A DNA stretch of 64,000 nt from Oceaniglobus ichthyenteri (GTDB lineage Bacteria; Pseudomonadota; Alphaproteobacteria; Rhodobacterales; Rhodobacteraceae), in assembly GCF_003057885.1 (NCBI RefSeq), contig NZ_QAGK01000006.1, forward strand, positions 186,001 through 250,000, written 5' to 3'. A program made the position numbers and the translations under genes. The notes under the pieces are model-generated. The model was given only the letters and a program-made list of their open reading frames with translations. It had not been told where the DNA came from and ran no database searches. Of the stretch, positions 39,215-47,754 are shown piece by piece (the stretch's first letter is position 1; each line of letters starts with the position of its first letter).

Positions 39215-40102
39215 TCAGAGTTCGCCGCGAAAGGCGCGGTGTTGGAGGGAGGCGAAGAGGGATTGCTCTCTCAACTTCGCGGTATTTTGTCGTGCCACTG
39301 AGTTTTTCAATTCCGCGATGCTGGCTTCAAATTCTATTTGCCTTTCCAAAGGTGGCAACAAAAGCGGAAGCTTTTTCAACTGGGTTTTGTTTATTGAGGC
39401 AATTCCAGTGGTTTGCTTTGCAACACTCAAGAAATAGCGTTTCCCTCGTTGGCTACCGACGAGCCACTGCAAGAAAATTGGGATGATACGCTCATCATTG
39501 ATACGGACGCGGAAAACATGGTTTTGATGTATGCACTCTGGAATTTCGTCGCTCCACAGGCATCCCCTGCCTAATTTGTCGGGATCACCTCCTTCCGTTA
39601 AGAGTAGGTCACCCTGCCGGAGCAGATATCTACCAATTTCCGCCTCGGTTGCTTCTATCTCTTTAACAACGTCCATCTTCAGGCGTTGGTCCTGAACATT
39701 CGACACCGCCATGTATGGAACCGCACGCAAAGGCACATTTCCGGTCTTGCGGCCTTTTGTGATGCCGGAAGCAATATCCGCAACATCTTCTAAGTGTTCG
39801 TTGTCCGCCCAGCCCATTGAGTTGTGAAAGACATCCCCAAACATCTCATGAAAGATCGCCTGTCCGAGGGTGTTCAGTTTGTCGAGGGCGCGGGTGCGGA
39901 GGCGGCGGAGCGCGTCCGCCTGATCCAATATCCCCGCAATCCGCTTCTGCTCCTCCAGCGGCGGGAGGGGGATGGGCAATTCCATAAATGAAGTTCGATC
40001 CAAGGACCGCCGCCGCGCTGTGGTCGAACGTAGTTTACCGCCTACCGCCGCCTTGTATCTACCTCTTCCCAGCCACTGTTCCCAGCGTGCGCAATAATGC
40101 AA
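39215..40102 (-). pseudogene. hsdS: type I restriction specificity subunit HsdS, 5'-truncated
   Basis: About 295 codons in frame from a TTG, but only the second half of HsdS is recognisable: the central conserved helix ELPIPLPPLEEQKRIAGILDQADALRRLRTRALDKLN, then the second target-recognition domain (EHLEDVADIASGITKGRKTG; EATEAEIGRYLLRQGDLLLTEGG) and the final conserved helix. The first recognition domain is gone, leaving only about 35 residues before the central helix (VGGKLRSTTARRRSLDRTSF), and a stop lies in frame some 80 bases upstream of the open frame. Probably inactive. Confidence 0.85.
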
Positions 40103-40429
40103 ACCCGCGAGTAAATCAGCTGGGCGATGTCGGTATTCTGGACGCGATGCATCGCTGCTTTGGCGGTGAAGATGCTGAGGTCAATAGCGTAGGCATCGAG
40201 GTCGCGCACCGTGGAGCGGAGACTGTCAGGACGACGACAATCTTCAGGGGCGGTGTAGTTCGCAAAACTACGGAGCCGACGCCTATTCGCAGGTCATAAA
40301 GTTTCCCGATATATCAATGACTTCTAAAATTTCTTCGTGCTTCAAGCGAATTCGTTTTTGAATCCTGATCTCATGCCTAATTCCTCTGTATCGGTTGACG
40401 CAACAGCCGATAAGCAGAAAGGAAAGAAC
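40103..40429. other. deletion junction region upstream of truncated hsdS
   Basis: About 330 bases between the hsdS fragment and the small ORF at 40430. No ORF recognisable as hsdM or the missing HsdS domain. One minus-strand frame can be read as YAIDLSIFTAKAAMHR followed by VQNTDIAQLIYSR (about 40110-40195), of unknown identity. Probably the scar of a deletion or recombination. Confidence 0.4.
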
Positions 40430-40642
40430 ATGAGAACAAAGATCATCCTGCCGCCCTCGAGCGAAACTGAAGCCGACGGATACCGGGAGACCGTGGCAGC
40501 CTATGAGCTGTCTGGCACTCTGGTTGTGCTGACTGCCACATATCAGGGCGGGAAATTTCTCGCACACACCATTCGCAAGGGAACCATGTCAGCTCTCAAA
40601 AGGCGTGTTGGCGAAGCCCCCCATGATCGGCGACGATCTTGA
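40430..40642 (+). CDS. small hypothetical protein, island ORF 1
   Basis: 70 aa, MRTKIILPPSSETEADGYRE then TVAAYELSGTLVVLTATYQG, ending basic. AGAAAGGAAAGAAC just before the ATG is a good RBS. Compact, beta-like, unrecognised. Overlaps the next ORF by 20 bases. Real translation is plausible but unproven. Confidence 0.45.
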   Translation: MRTKIILPPSSETEADGYRETVAAYELSGTLVVLTATYQGGKFLAHTIRKGTMSALKRRVGEAPHDRRRS

Positions 40643-40835
40643 CGGACACCCTCTGCACATCGAAAGGCCGGGAAAGGAAGATTTCGTTTTGATCTCAGCG
40701 CGGGCATATTCGATGCTGCTGCAGCGGATATACGACCTTGAACAAAATGGGATGACGTCTGCGGAGCGCGAAGCAGAAGAGGAGGAGTTGCTGCGAGCGA
40801 TGGTCGACGCGGCAAACTCAGGGCCGCTGAACTGA
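40623..40835 (+). CDS. small hypothetical protein, island ORF 2 (weakly antitoxin-like)
   Basis: 70 aa. HIERPGKEDFVLISARAYSML followed by an acidic helix (EREAEEEELLRAMVDAANSG) recalls the middle and end of Phd/YefM-type antitoxins, but the N-terminal half of that family is not present and no toxin gene follows. Start ATG 40623 inside ORF 1; no strong RBS. Assignment very weak. Confidence 0.4.
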   Translation: MIGDDLDGHPLHIERPGKEDFVLISARAYSMLLQRIYDLEQNGMTSAEREAEEEELLRAMVDAANSGPLN

Positions 40836-40903
40836 GTTTGCAGAGATTCAATTTTGCCCCACGCGTCAGGTGACTAATTCCCCTTCAGAAATGGAGGTCG
40901 GGC

Positions 40904-41203
40904 ATGATGAACGTAATGATGATGAAGGCGGCAGAACTGAACGAGGCGATCCGCGCGGCGGATGATGAGCATTGGCACTATCGAGAACTTTTCGAGATGC
41001 GTTGTGAAGAGCGCGACGAAGATATCTCGATGCTTCACTACGACTCTGGCGTATATGATGCAGAGATCAAGGCTCTCTATGAGAAGGCTATCGCTGCTGA
41101 GGAACGCCGCGACGAGCTGATGGCGGAGAAGGTTCGTCGCTTCAATCTCTCAAACCACGCACGCCTCACAGAAGCGGCAATACGCGGCGAGCTGCCAGTA
41201 TGA
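40904..41203 (+). CDS. small hypothetical protein, island ORF 3
   Basis: 99 aa, highly charged and helical: MMNVMMMKAAELNEAIRAAD, then DEHWHYRELFEMRCEERDED and KAIAAEERRDELMAEKVRRF. Likely cytoplasmic coiled-coil. AGGTCGGGC precedes the ATG. Its stop overlaps the ATG of the next small ORF (ATGA), which supports both being translated. Unrecognised. Confidence 0.5.
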   Translation: MMNVMMMKAAELNEAIRAADDEHWHYRELFEMRCEERDEDISMLHYDSGVYDAEIKALYEKAIAAEERRDELMAEKVRRFNLSNHARLTEAAIRGELPV

Positions 41204-41334
41204 CCTCAAGAACCTACGGCCGCCTGGTTGCCGCTGCACATCATGCCCGCGGCATGCGTCGCCCTGACCTGTTGCTGAGGTTCGCAGTGTGGCGACTGAA
41301 GAGGATTGATCCGAAGAATCCCGTATTCATGTGA
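41200..41334 (+). CDS. small hypothetical protein, island ORF 4
   Basis: 44 aa, MTSRTYGRLVAAAHHARGMR then RPDLLLRFAVWRLKRIDPKN, basic and amphipathic. Begins in the ATGA overlap with ORF 3, so translationally coupled. Ends 11 bases before the tRNA-Arg 3' end. Unrecognised. Confidence 0.45.
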   Translation: MTSRTYGRLVAAAHHARGMRRPDLLLRFAVWRLKRIDPKNPVFM

Positions 41335-41344
41335 TTTAAAAGTA

Positions 41345-41421
41345 TGGCGATCCCATCAGGATTCGAACCTGAGACCTCTACCTTCGGAGGGTAGCGCTCT
41401 ATCCAGCTGAGCTATGGGACC
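41345..41421 (-). tRNA. tRNA-Arg (anticodon CCG)
   Basis: 77 bases on the minus strand with GGTCCCA / TGGGATC acceptor pairing, encoded CCA, D-loop TAGCTCAGCTGGATAGAG, T-loop GGTTCGAATCC, and an anticodon stem CTACC / GGTAG enclosing CTCCGAA; anticodon CCG (CGG codons). Marks the right edge of the island. Confidence 0.95.
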
Positions 41422-41520
41422 GCATTTTCAGCGGTGTATCTGTGCGGTTTCTGTACGATACCGCTACAACCGATCTGATTTCCACTTTAACTTTCAACAC
41501 CTTGCAACCACACAACCAAG

Positions 41521-41556
41521 CCTTCGGAGGGCGACACTCTATCCAGCTGAGCTATG
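41521..41556 (-). repeat. degenerate 5'-half copy of tRNA-Arg
   Basis: Relative to the intact tRNA-Arg, 11 bases (CCTTCGGAGGG) and 20 bases (CTCTATCCAGCTGAGCTATG) are identical, separated by a diverged 5-base block; the copy covers the D-arm to anticodon loop and lacks a matching acceptor stem and the 3' half. It is exactly 140 bp from the intact gene. A likely recombination or integration scar. Confidence 0.8.
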
Positions 41557-41624
41557 AGTCTACTTTTCCCTCTATACTGCCGTCAAAGCCCCTTCGCAAC
41601 GCCGAATTGCCAATAACACACGAG

Positions 41625-41670
41625 AGTTTTTCTTGCTTCAAATATCCCCGCCGGAGGCTCCTGCCCCAGC
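41625..41670 (-). repeat. intergenic repeat element, copy D
   Basis: On the minus strand it reads GGAGCCTCCGGCGGGGATAT then TTGAAGCAAGAAAAACTC, very close to copy C at 54011. It lies about 90 bases after the sufS stop codon. Confidence 0.75.
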
Positions 41671-41734
41671 AGCGTGGAAAAACGGCTGTAAATCGCGCTG
41701 TGGCGCCCCAAAGGAGGCAAACAAAACATGTCTT

Positions 41735-41750
41735 GGTGCCGCAAGGCACC
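41735..41750 (-). terminator. probable hairpin at sufS end
   Basis: Stem GGTGCC / GGCACC with a 4-base loop, 10 bases after the sufS stop on the minus strand; followed downstream by ATGTTTTG rather than a clean T-run. A moderate terminator candidate. Confidence 0.45.
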
Positions 41751-41759
41751 TCCGTCAGG

Positions 41760-42980
41760 TCACGCAAACAAATCGTGACACAGTTCGAGGGCGTCGATCA
41801 GCGCGTCAACCTCTTGCGTGGTGTTATACAGACCGAAAGACGCGCGGCAGGTGGCATTCAGGCCCATATGCTCCATCAAAGGGCCGACGCAATGTTGCCC
41901 GGCCCGCACGGCGATTCCGCGTTTGTCCAGCACGGTTGAAATGTCATGGGCGTGGCCCGGTCCATCAAGCGTGAAGGAGAAGATCGCGCCTTTGTCCGGC
42001 GTCGTGCCTTGCACCTGCACCCAATTCAGGCCCGACAATTTTTCGACTGTATAATCGCGCAACTTGGCCTCGTGGGCGGCGATGTTCTCCATCCCCAAGC
42101 CCATCATGTACTCCAGCGCGACACCCAAACCGATCTGTTGCACGATGCCCGGTGTGCCGGCCTCAAATTTCATTGGGGCGTCGTTATATTCAATGGCGTC
42201 TTTGCGCACTTCGCGAATCATATCGCCGCCGCCCATGAACGGACGCATTTCGGCCATACGTTCGGCGCGCACATAGATCGCGCCAGACCCGGACGGACCA
42301 TACAATTTGTGACCCGTGACCGGATAAAAATCACAACCCATATCCTGCACGTCCACCGGACCGTGGACGGCGGCCTGTGATCCATCGACCAATACCGCCA
42401 CACCCTTTTCCCGCGCCGCCGCGCAAATGGTTTTCACATCCACCCGGGTGCCCAAAACGTTCGACATATGGGTGATCGCCACCAGTTTGGTGCGCGGACC
42501 GATGGCATCGATGACCGCCTGCGGATCCAACGCGCCGGTGGCGTCGACATCGACCCATTTCAGCACGACACCCTGACGTTCGCGCAGAAAATGCCAAGGC
42601 ACGATGTTGGCGTGATGCTCCATCACGCTCAGCACGATCTCATCGCCCGCCTGCATACGCGGCGCTGCCCAGCCATAGGCAACCATGTTGATGCCTTCGG
42701 TGGTGCCGGTGTTCATGATGATTTCGTCTTCCGACCCGGCGTTCAGAAACCGCGCCAACGTGCCGCGCACGGCCTCGTATTTGTCGGTCGCGAGGTTGGA
42801 TAAATAATGCAGCCCACGGTGAACATTCGCGTATTCATGGCCATAGGCCTGTGTGATTGCATCAATCACAACCTGGGGTTTTTGCGCTGATGCACCATTA
42901 TCAAGGTATATCAACGGCTTGCCATTCACCTGCCGCGACAGGATCGGAAAATCGGCACGCACCTTTTGAACATCATACAT
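41760..42980 (-). CDS. sufS: cysteine desulfurase SufS
   Basis: PLP enzyme delivering sulfur from cysteine to the Suf scaffold. 406 aa, class II type: PLP Lys225 in VTGHKLYGPSG, catalytic Cys364 in RAGQHCVGPLME, and the conserved IYLDNGASAQKPQVVID start. Last gene of the iscR-suf operon as seen here; the hairpin follows. The sufE or SufT/SufA genes that commonly follow are not seen between here and tRNA-Arg. Confidence 0.95.
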   Translation of the reverse strand: MYDVQKVRADFPILSRQVNGKPLIYLDNGASAQKPQVVIDAITQAYGHEYANVHRGLHYLSNLATDKYEAVRGTLARFLNAGSEDEIIMNTGTTEGINMVAYGWAAPRMQAGDEIVLSVMEHHANIVPWHFLRERQGVVLKWVDVDATGALDPQAVIDAIGPRTKLVAITHMSNVLGTRVDVKTICAAAREKGVAVLVDGSQAAVHGPVDVQDMGCDFYPVTGHKLYGPSGSGAIYVRAERMAEMRPFMGGGDMIREVRKDAIEYNDAPMKFEAGTPGIVQQIGLGVALEYMMGLGMENIAAHEAKLRDYTVEKLSGLNWVQVQGTTPDKGAIFSFTLDGPGHAHDISTVLDKRGIAVRAGQHCVGPLMEHMGLNATCRASFGLYNTTQEVDALIDALELCHDLFA

Positions 42981-42983
42981 GAT

Positions 42984-43580
42984 CTATTGCTCCATTCCTG
43001 GCACACCGACCCCGATCAGGGCTAAAATAATCGACAATCCAAAGGCAAATCCAAAACTTGCCACAACGATCATGCCAAAGGTTTTCGCAAGTGACTCAAA
43101 CCCGTGGATCGCCACAAGAAAATGCGTCAGAAGCCACATGAAAATCACCACCGACAGCATCGCAACCACGCCGCCAAGCGCCGGTAAAACAAACATCAGA
43201 ACAGTCTGAACCAACTGCAAACACACCATGATGAACTGCAGCCAGATCACCATCACCAACCCGTCCTGAAACCGCCCCGTCCCGCCACAGGCCCGGCCCA
43301 ACCAGAAGATGATGAACACCATGATCACCAGCAGACAGAACTGGAACAGGCCCATTTGCAGAGGCGGCAGGAAATACAACTGCTCGGCACTTTGGCCCGA
43401 CAGGCCCAACAAGACCATGCCGGTGATTTCGGTCAGCAGGATCGACAGGATCACAACCAGCGCCAGCGCCTGCCATAGGGTTTGACGACCCAGGTTCAGC
43501 GCGATCAGGCGTTCGGTCACCGCGCGGGGCTGTTTCAGCGTTTCAATGGCCAAAGGCAGCAAAGTCGACAGGTTCAGCAT
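42984..43580 (-). CDS. YIP1-family membrane protein
   Basis: 198 aa with about five hydrophobic helices (ALALVVILSILLTEITGMVLLG; FQFCLLVIMVFIIFWLG; LVQTVLMFVLPALGGVVAML), matching YIP1/DUF-type small membrane proteins. It stands between sufS (3 bp) and another membrane gene (2 bp), so it is certainly co-transcribed with the Suf genes. Role in cluster biogenesis is unknown. Confidence 0.75.
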   Translation of the reverse strand: MLNLSTLLPLAIETLKQPRAVTERLIALNLGRQTLWQALALVVILSILLTEITGMVLLGLSGQSAEQLYFLPPLQMGLFQFCLLVIMVFIIFWLGRACGGTGRFQDGLVMVIWLQFIMVCLQLVQTVLMFVLPALGGVVAMLSVVIFMWLLTHFLVAIHGFESLAKTFGMIVVASFGFAFGLSIILALIGVGVPGMEQ

Positions 43581-43582
43581 TA

Positions 43583-44071
43583 TTATGGCTCCGCTTGCCG
43601 CTCAACAGCCCAAAGGCCCGATATCCATATCGCCAAAAAGGCGCCCACTGCAATCACGCCCACGATGTCCATGGCAGGCCCGGCACCGATAAACCCGGCG
43701 ACCAGCCCCCATAACAACCACAAGGGTGATGCAGCCAGCAAAGCCCAGAAAAGCGCAATCCGCGCCTCATACCAGGTTGCCCGCCCGCCCATGATCTTTG
43801 CCACCATATGGCTGATCGCGGCGACACCGTAAAGGATCAGCGGCATCAGAAACAACCACGCCAAAAGAGACGCGCCAAGCAGCATATCGAAATCCTGATC
43901 GGTCACGAACGCTTCGCGTGACAAACGCGGCCATTGGGCCACGAAAATAAGCACACAGGCGACCATGACAATCACCAATGCCCGGTCTTCGCGCGGCGCC
44001 CCGGCCGAGCGGCGCAAAACCACTTTGCCGGGGCGCCGATAGGACGCCAAAATGTCTTTGGTGACTGACAT
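43583..44071 (-). CDS. membrane protein in the suf operon, YIP1-like
   Basis: 162 aa, with four predicted TM helices (ALVIVMVACVLIFVAQWPRL; LLAWLFLMPLILYGVAAISHM; ALFWALLAASPLWLLWGL; IVGVIAVGAFLAIWISGLWA), possibly distantly related to the YIP1 neighbour. Three bases after sufD, two before the YIP1 gene. No charged catalytic motif is seen. Function unknown. Confidence 0.7.
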   Translation of the reverse strand: MSVTKDILASYRRPGKVVLRRSAGAPREDRALVIVMVACVLIFVAQWPRLSREAFVTDQDFDMLLGASLLAWLFLMPLILYGVAAISHMVAKIMGGRATWYEARIALFWALLAASPLWLLWGLVAGFIGAGPAMDIVGVIAVGAFLAIWISGLWAVERQAEP

Positions 44072-44074
44072 ATC

Positions 44075-45361
44075 CTAGCGGCGATGCCGGGCCAGCCACG
44101 CCTCAAGCCGGGTTGTCATATCCTCGGTCAGGGCCGGATCGTCGATTTCTTCCAGCGCTTCGGCGAGGAAGGACAAGACAAGCAGATCGCGGGCCTCGTC
44201 CTTTGGCAATCCGCGCGACCGCAGATAAAACAGCGCGGTGTCGTCGATCGAACCGGTGGTCGACCCGTGCGAACACACGACGTCATCGGCATAAATCTCC
44301 AGCTCGGGCTTGGCCAGAAACTGTGCATCATCATCCAGAAGCAATGCTTGCGAGATTTGATAGCCGTCGGTTTTCTGGGCGGGGTTTTTCACCAGGATTT
44401 TGCCCTGAAACACGCCTGTCGCACCGTTGCGCAGCACCTTTTTAAACACCTGACGGCTTTCGCAATTCACCGCGTCATGGGTGACGAACACCGTGTCATC
44501 ATGGTGAAAATCACCATCACCCAAGGCCGCGCCGGCCACATGGGCCACGGCATCATCGCCGGTCAGCTCAATGACGCATTCATTGCGGGTCAGCACGCCA
44601 TTCACCGTCAGAGTGAACGATTTGAACGTGCTTTCGCGGCCCAGACGGGTGAAGATATGCGTCGCCGCGCGGCGTTCATGATCGCGCCCCTGCACGCGCA
44701 CATGGTTGAACGTGCCGGTATCGGCCACCTCAACCTCAAGCACGTTGTTGAACCGCGATGCCGCCGGGCCGTTTTCCAGCAGGGTCAGGTTTGCGCCCTG
44801 CTCTACTTTGACCAGATGATGCAAGATCGCGTCCGAAGATGTGTCTTCGTGCAGATACACCAACGAAACCGGCCGTGCCGCCTGCCCCGTCACCCGGATC
44901 ACGATCCCATCGGTGGAAAAGGCGGTGTTCAAGGCCGCCAAAGGCCGCGCCACAGGGGTTTGGCCACGGGATTCAAGCACGCCATACAGATCGCGCGCCC
45001 AATGGATATCGGCCTGCGCAGCGGTTTCCAAACGCTCAATCTCAACCCCGGCCAGCGTCAGGTCATCCGAGGCATCAGCATCAAACACACCATCCACAAA
45101 CACGATTTTCAATTGGTCGATCTCACCGAATACCGGCGATTCATCGCTGTGAAACACCGCCGCATCCGCCGCGTCTGGCGTGTTCAGGGTGTCAGGCGTG
45201 GTATAACGCCAGTATTCATCGCGCCGATGGGGCAGACCAATGGTCTGCAACCGGTTCAACGCATCCTTGCGCGCCTCTTGCGCCCATGCGGCGCCGTCCG
45301 GCATTGTCAGGGCGGCAATCCGGGCCGCCGTGACATCGGATTTCAATTTGGGCAAAGCCAT
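44075..45361 (-). CDS. sufD: Fe-S assembly scaffold protein SufD
   Basis: Scaffold partner of SufB in the SufBC2D complex. 428 aa, right-handed beta-helix region with VEIERLETAAQADIHWAR, HHLVKVEQGANLTLLENG, HTVFVTHDAVNCESRQVFKK, and the C-terminal HGSTTGSIDDTALFYLRSRGLPKDEARDLLV motif shared by SufB/SufD. Its ATG at 45361 overlaps the sufC stop by one base. Cytoplasmic. Confidence 0.95.
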   Translation of the reverse strand: MALPKLKSDVTAARIAALTMPDGAAWAQEARKDALNRLQTIGLPHRRDEYWRYTTPDTLNTPDAADAAVFHSDESPVFGEIDQLKIVFVDGVFDADASDDLTLAGVEIERLETAAQADIHWARDLYGVLESRGQTPVARPLAALNTAFSTDGIVIRVTGQAARPVSLVYLHEDTSSDAILHHLVKVEQGANLTLLENGPAASRFNNVLEVEVADTGTFNHVRVQGRDHERRAATHIFTRLGRESTFKSFTLTVNGVLTRNECVIELTGDDAVAHVAGAALGDGDFHHDDTVFVTHDAVNCESRQVFKKVLRNGATGVFQGKILVKNPAQKTDGYQISQALLLDDDAQFLAKPELEIYADDVVCSHGSTTGSIDDTALFYLRSRGLPKDEARDLLVLSFLAEALEEIDDPALTEDMTTRLEAWLARHRR

Positions 45362-46116
45362 TACACTGCCTCCGCCAAAAGATCGGCATAGCCGTTGGTT
45401 TCAACCTCAATCGCCAACTCGGGGCCGCCGGATTTGATGATTTTGCCATCGGCCATGATATGCACGAAATCCGGTTTGATATGGTCCAAAAGGCGCTGAT
45501 AGTGGGTGATCACCAGAAACGACCGGCCCTCATTGCGCAGGGCATTCACCCCGTCACTGACCAGTTTCATCGCATCCACATCCAGCCCGGAATCGGTTTC
45601 ATCCAGAATGCACATTTTCGGCTCAAGCATCGCCATCTGAAGAATCTCGTTGCGCTTTTTCTCACCGCCGGAAAAGCCCACATTGACCGGACGTTTCAGC
45701 ATGTCAGCGTCGATTTTCAGATCTTTCGCACGGGCGCGAATTTCCTTCAGAAATTCGGTCGCGCTCATCTCGTCCTGGCCGCGCGCCTTGCGCTGTGCGT
45801 TCACCGCGGTGCGCAGGAATGTCATGTTGCCAACACCGGGAATTTCAATGGGATACTGAAACGCCAGAAAAAGACCGGCGGCGGCGCGCTCTTCGGGCTC
45901 CATGTCCAGAATATCGGCATCTTCCAGTTGGGCTGTTCCTTCGGTCACTTCGTACCCGTCACGCCCCGACAAAACATACGACAACGTTGATTTGCCCGAT
46001 CCGTTGGGGCCCATGATTGCATGCACCTCACCGGCGCCAATCGACAAATCCACACCCTTGAGGATCTGTTTATCTTCTTCTTCAAGTTTGACGTGCAAGT
46101 TCTTGATCTCAAGCAT
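45361..46116 (-). CDS. sufC: Fe-S assembly ATPase SufC
   Basis: ABC-type ATPase powering cluster assembly on SufBD. 251 aa with Walker A GPNGSGKST, signature FSGGEKKRNEI, and Walker B CILDETDSGLDVDAMKLV, the D-loop typical of SufC. Start ATG 46116 with AAGGGGAAAG before it; the open frame extends further upstream without family similarity. Confidence 0.96.
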   Translation of the reverse strand: MLEIKNLHVKLEEEDKQILKGVDLSIGAGEVHAIMGPNGSGKSTLSYVLSGRDGYEVTEGTAQLEDADILDMEPEERAAAGLFLAFQYPIEIPGVGNMTFLRTAVNAQRKARGQDEMSATEFLKEIRARAKDLKIDADMLKRPVNVGFSGGEKKRNEILQMAMLEPKMCILDETDSGLDVDAMKLVSDGVNALRNEGRSFLVITHYQRLLDHIKPDFVHIMADGKIIKSGGPELAIEVETNGYADLLAEAV

Positions 46117-46224
46117 ATCTTTCCCCTTCGGTTCGCTTGGCCCCTGGCCATTTATTTTAAAAGTGACCCGCACCACCTTGGGTGCAGGCCCACCTGAATC
46201 TTTTTCGTGCTGAAAATCTTCGGC

Positions 46225-47742
46225 CTAGCCGACAGACCCTTCCAGGCTGATCGCAACCAACTGCTGCGCCTCCATGGCGAATTCCATCGGCAGGGCCTGC
46301 AACACTTCCTTGCAGAACCCGTTCACCACCAGGGCGACCGCCTCTTCCTCGTCCATCCCGCGCGAGCGGCAATAGAACAGTTGATCATCGTCCACCTTGG
46401 ATGTGGTCGCCTCATGCTCAACCCGCGATGAGTTGTTGCGCACTTCGATATAGGGCACCGTATGCGCGCCGCACTTATCCCCGATCAGCAGGCTGTCACA
46501 CTGGGTAAAGTTGCGCGAATTCTTGGCCTTGGGGTGCATGGATACCAACCCGCGATAGGTGTTCTGCGCTTTGCCCGCCGAAATGCCTTTGCTCACGATG
46601 CGCGATTTGGTGTTCTTTCCCAAATGCACCATCTTCGTACCGGTATCGGCCTGCTGATAGTTGTTGGCGATGGCGATCGAGTAAAACTCGCCCTGGCTGT
46701 CATCGCCGCGCAAGATGCAAGACGGATATTTCCACGTCACCGCCGACCCCGTTTCAACCTGGGTCCACATGACCTTGGAGCGATCACCACGACAATCGGC
46801 GCGTTTGGTGACAAAGTTGTAAATTCCGCCTTTGCCCTCATCATCGCCCGGAAACCAGTTTTGCACAGTCGAATATTTAATCTCGGCATCGTCCAGCAGG
46901 ACAAGTTCGACCACCGCCGCGTGCAACTGAATCGTGTCGCGCATCGGCGCGGTGCAGCCTTCCAGATACGACACATAGGCCTCTTTGTCGCAAATGATCA
47001 GCGTGCGCTCAAACTGGCCGGTGTTTTCGGCGTTGATGCGGAAATAGGTCGACAATTCCATCGGACACCGCACGCCGGGCGGCACATAAACGAACGATCC
47101 GTCAGAAAACACCGCGCTGTTCAGCGTCGCGTAAAAGTTGTCAGATTGCGGAACGACCGAACCCAGATATTTCCTGACCAATTCAGGGTGGTCCTGAATC
47201 GCGTCAGAGATCGAACAGAAGATCACGCCAGCCTTTTTCAACTCGGCCTGAAATGTGGTGCCAACGGAAACAGAATCAAACACCGCATCCACCGCGACCT
47301 TGCGGTTTTCGTCGGCGTTTTCCGCGCCCTCAACCCCGGCCAAGATCATCTGCTCCTTCAGCGGAATGCCCAGTTTCTTGTAGGTTTCCAAAAGCTTGGG
47401 ATCGACATCATCCAGCGATTTGGGCTTTTCCGCCATGCTTTTGGGGCGGGCATAATAATACTGATCCTGAAAATCGATTTTCGGGTAATGCACCATCGCC
47501 CACTCGGGCTCTTCCATCTGCTGCCAACGGGCAAAGGCGGCCAGCCGCCAATCCAGCATCCACTGGGGTTCGTTGTTCTTTTCCGAAATCAGGCGCACGA
47601 TATCTTCGTTCAGGCCCTTGGGCGCATAATCCATCTCGATGTCGGTGGACCAGCCGTGTTTGTACGTGCCCGAAAGGGATTTCACCGCATCCACGGTTTC
47701 CTGGTCTACGCCCTCTTTTACGTCTACATCAAATGCAGTCAT
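46225..47742 (-). CDS. sufB: Fe-S assembly scaffold protein SufB
   Basis: Main scaffold of the SufBC2D complex. 505 aa with [20 protein letters not shown] and the C-terminal block [20 protein letters not shown] then [15 protein letters not shown]. 108 bp separate it from sufC, a modest gap without a clear terminator. Starts with [14 protein letters not shown], 12 bp after the desulfurase gene. Confidence 0.96.
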   Translation of the reverse strand: MTAFDVDVKEGVDQETVDAVKSLSGTYKHGWSTDIEMDYAPKGLNEDIVRLISEKNNEPQWMLDWRLAAFARWQQMEEPEWAMVHYPKIDFQDQYYYARPKSMAEKPKSLDDVDPKLLETYKKLGIPLKEQMILAGVEGAENADENRKVAVDAVFDSVSVGTTFQAELKKAGVIFCSISDAIQDHPELVRKYLGSVVPQSDNFYATLNSAVFSDGSFVYVPPGVRCPMELSTYFRINAENTGQFERTLIICDKEAYVSYLEGCTAPMRDTIQLHAAVVELVLLDDAEIKYSTVQNWFPGDDEGKGGIYNFVTKRADCRGDRSKVMWTQVETGSAVTWKYPSCILRGDDSQGEFYSIAIANNYQQADTGTKMVHLGKNTKSRIVSKGISAGKAQNTYRGLVSMHPKAKNSRNFTQCDSLLIGDKCGAHTVPYIEVRNNSSRVEHEATTSKVDDDQLFYCRSRGMDEEEAVALVVNGFCKEVLQALPMEFAMEAQQLVAISLEGSVG

Positions 47743-47754
47743 CTCGATCCCCTT

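Larger units (their letters stand above)
33850..41344. mobile_element. decayed genomic island between tRNA-Ser and tRNA-Arg
   Basis: About 7.5 kb lying between two tRNA genes, starting with a truncated phage-type integrase and carrying a partial type I restriction locus plus small unrecognised ORFs. Codon use is less GC-biased than in the flanking genes. No complete integrase, transposase or obvious terminal direct repeat is seen, so it looks like a remnant. Boundaries are inferred from the tRNAs. Confidence 0.6.

Noticed and set aside
40623-40835. Phd/YefM antitoxin gene
   Set aside because: Only a weak match in half the protein, no N-terminal part and no toxin partner.
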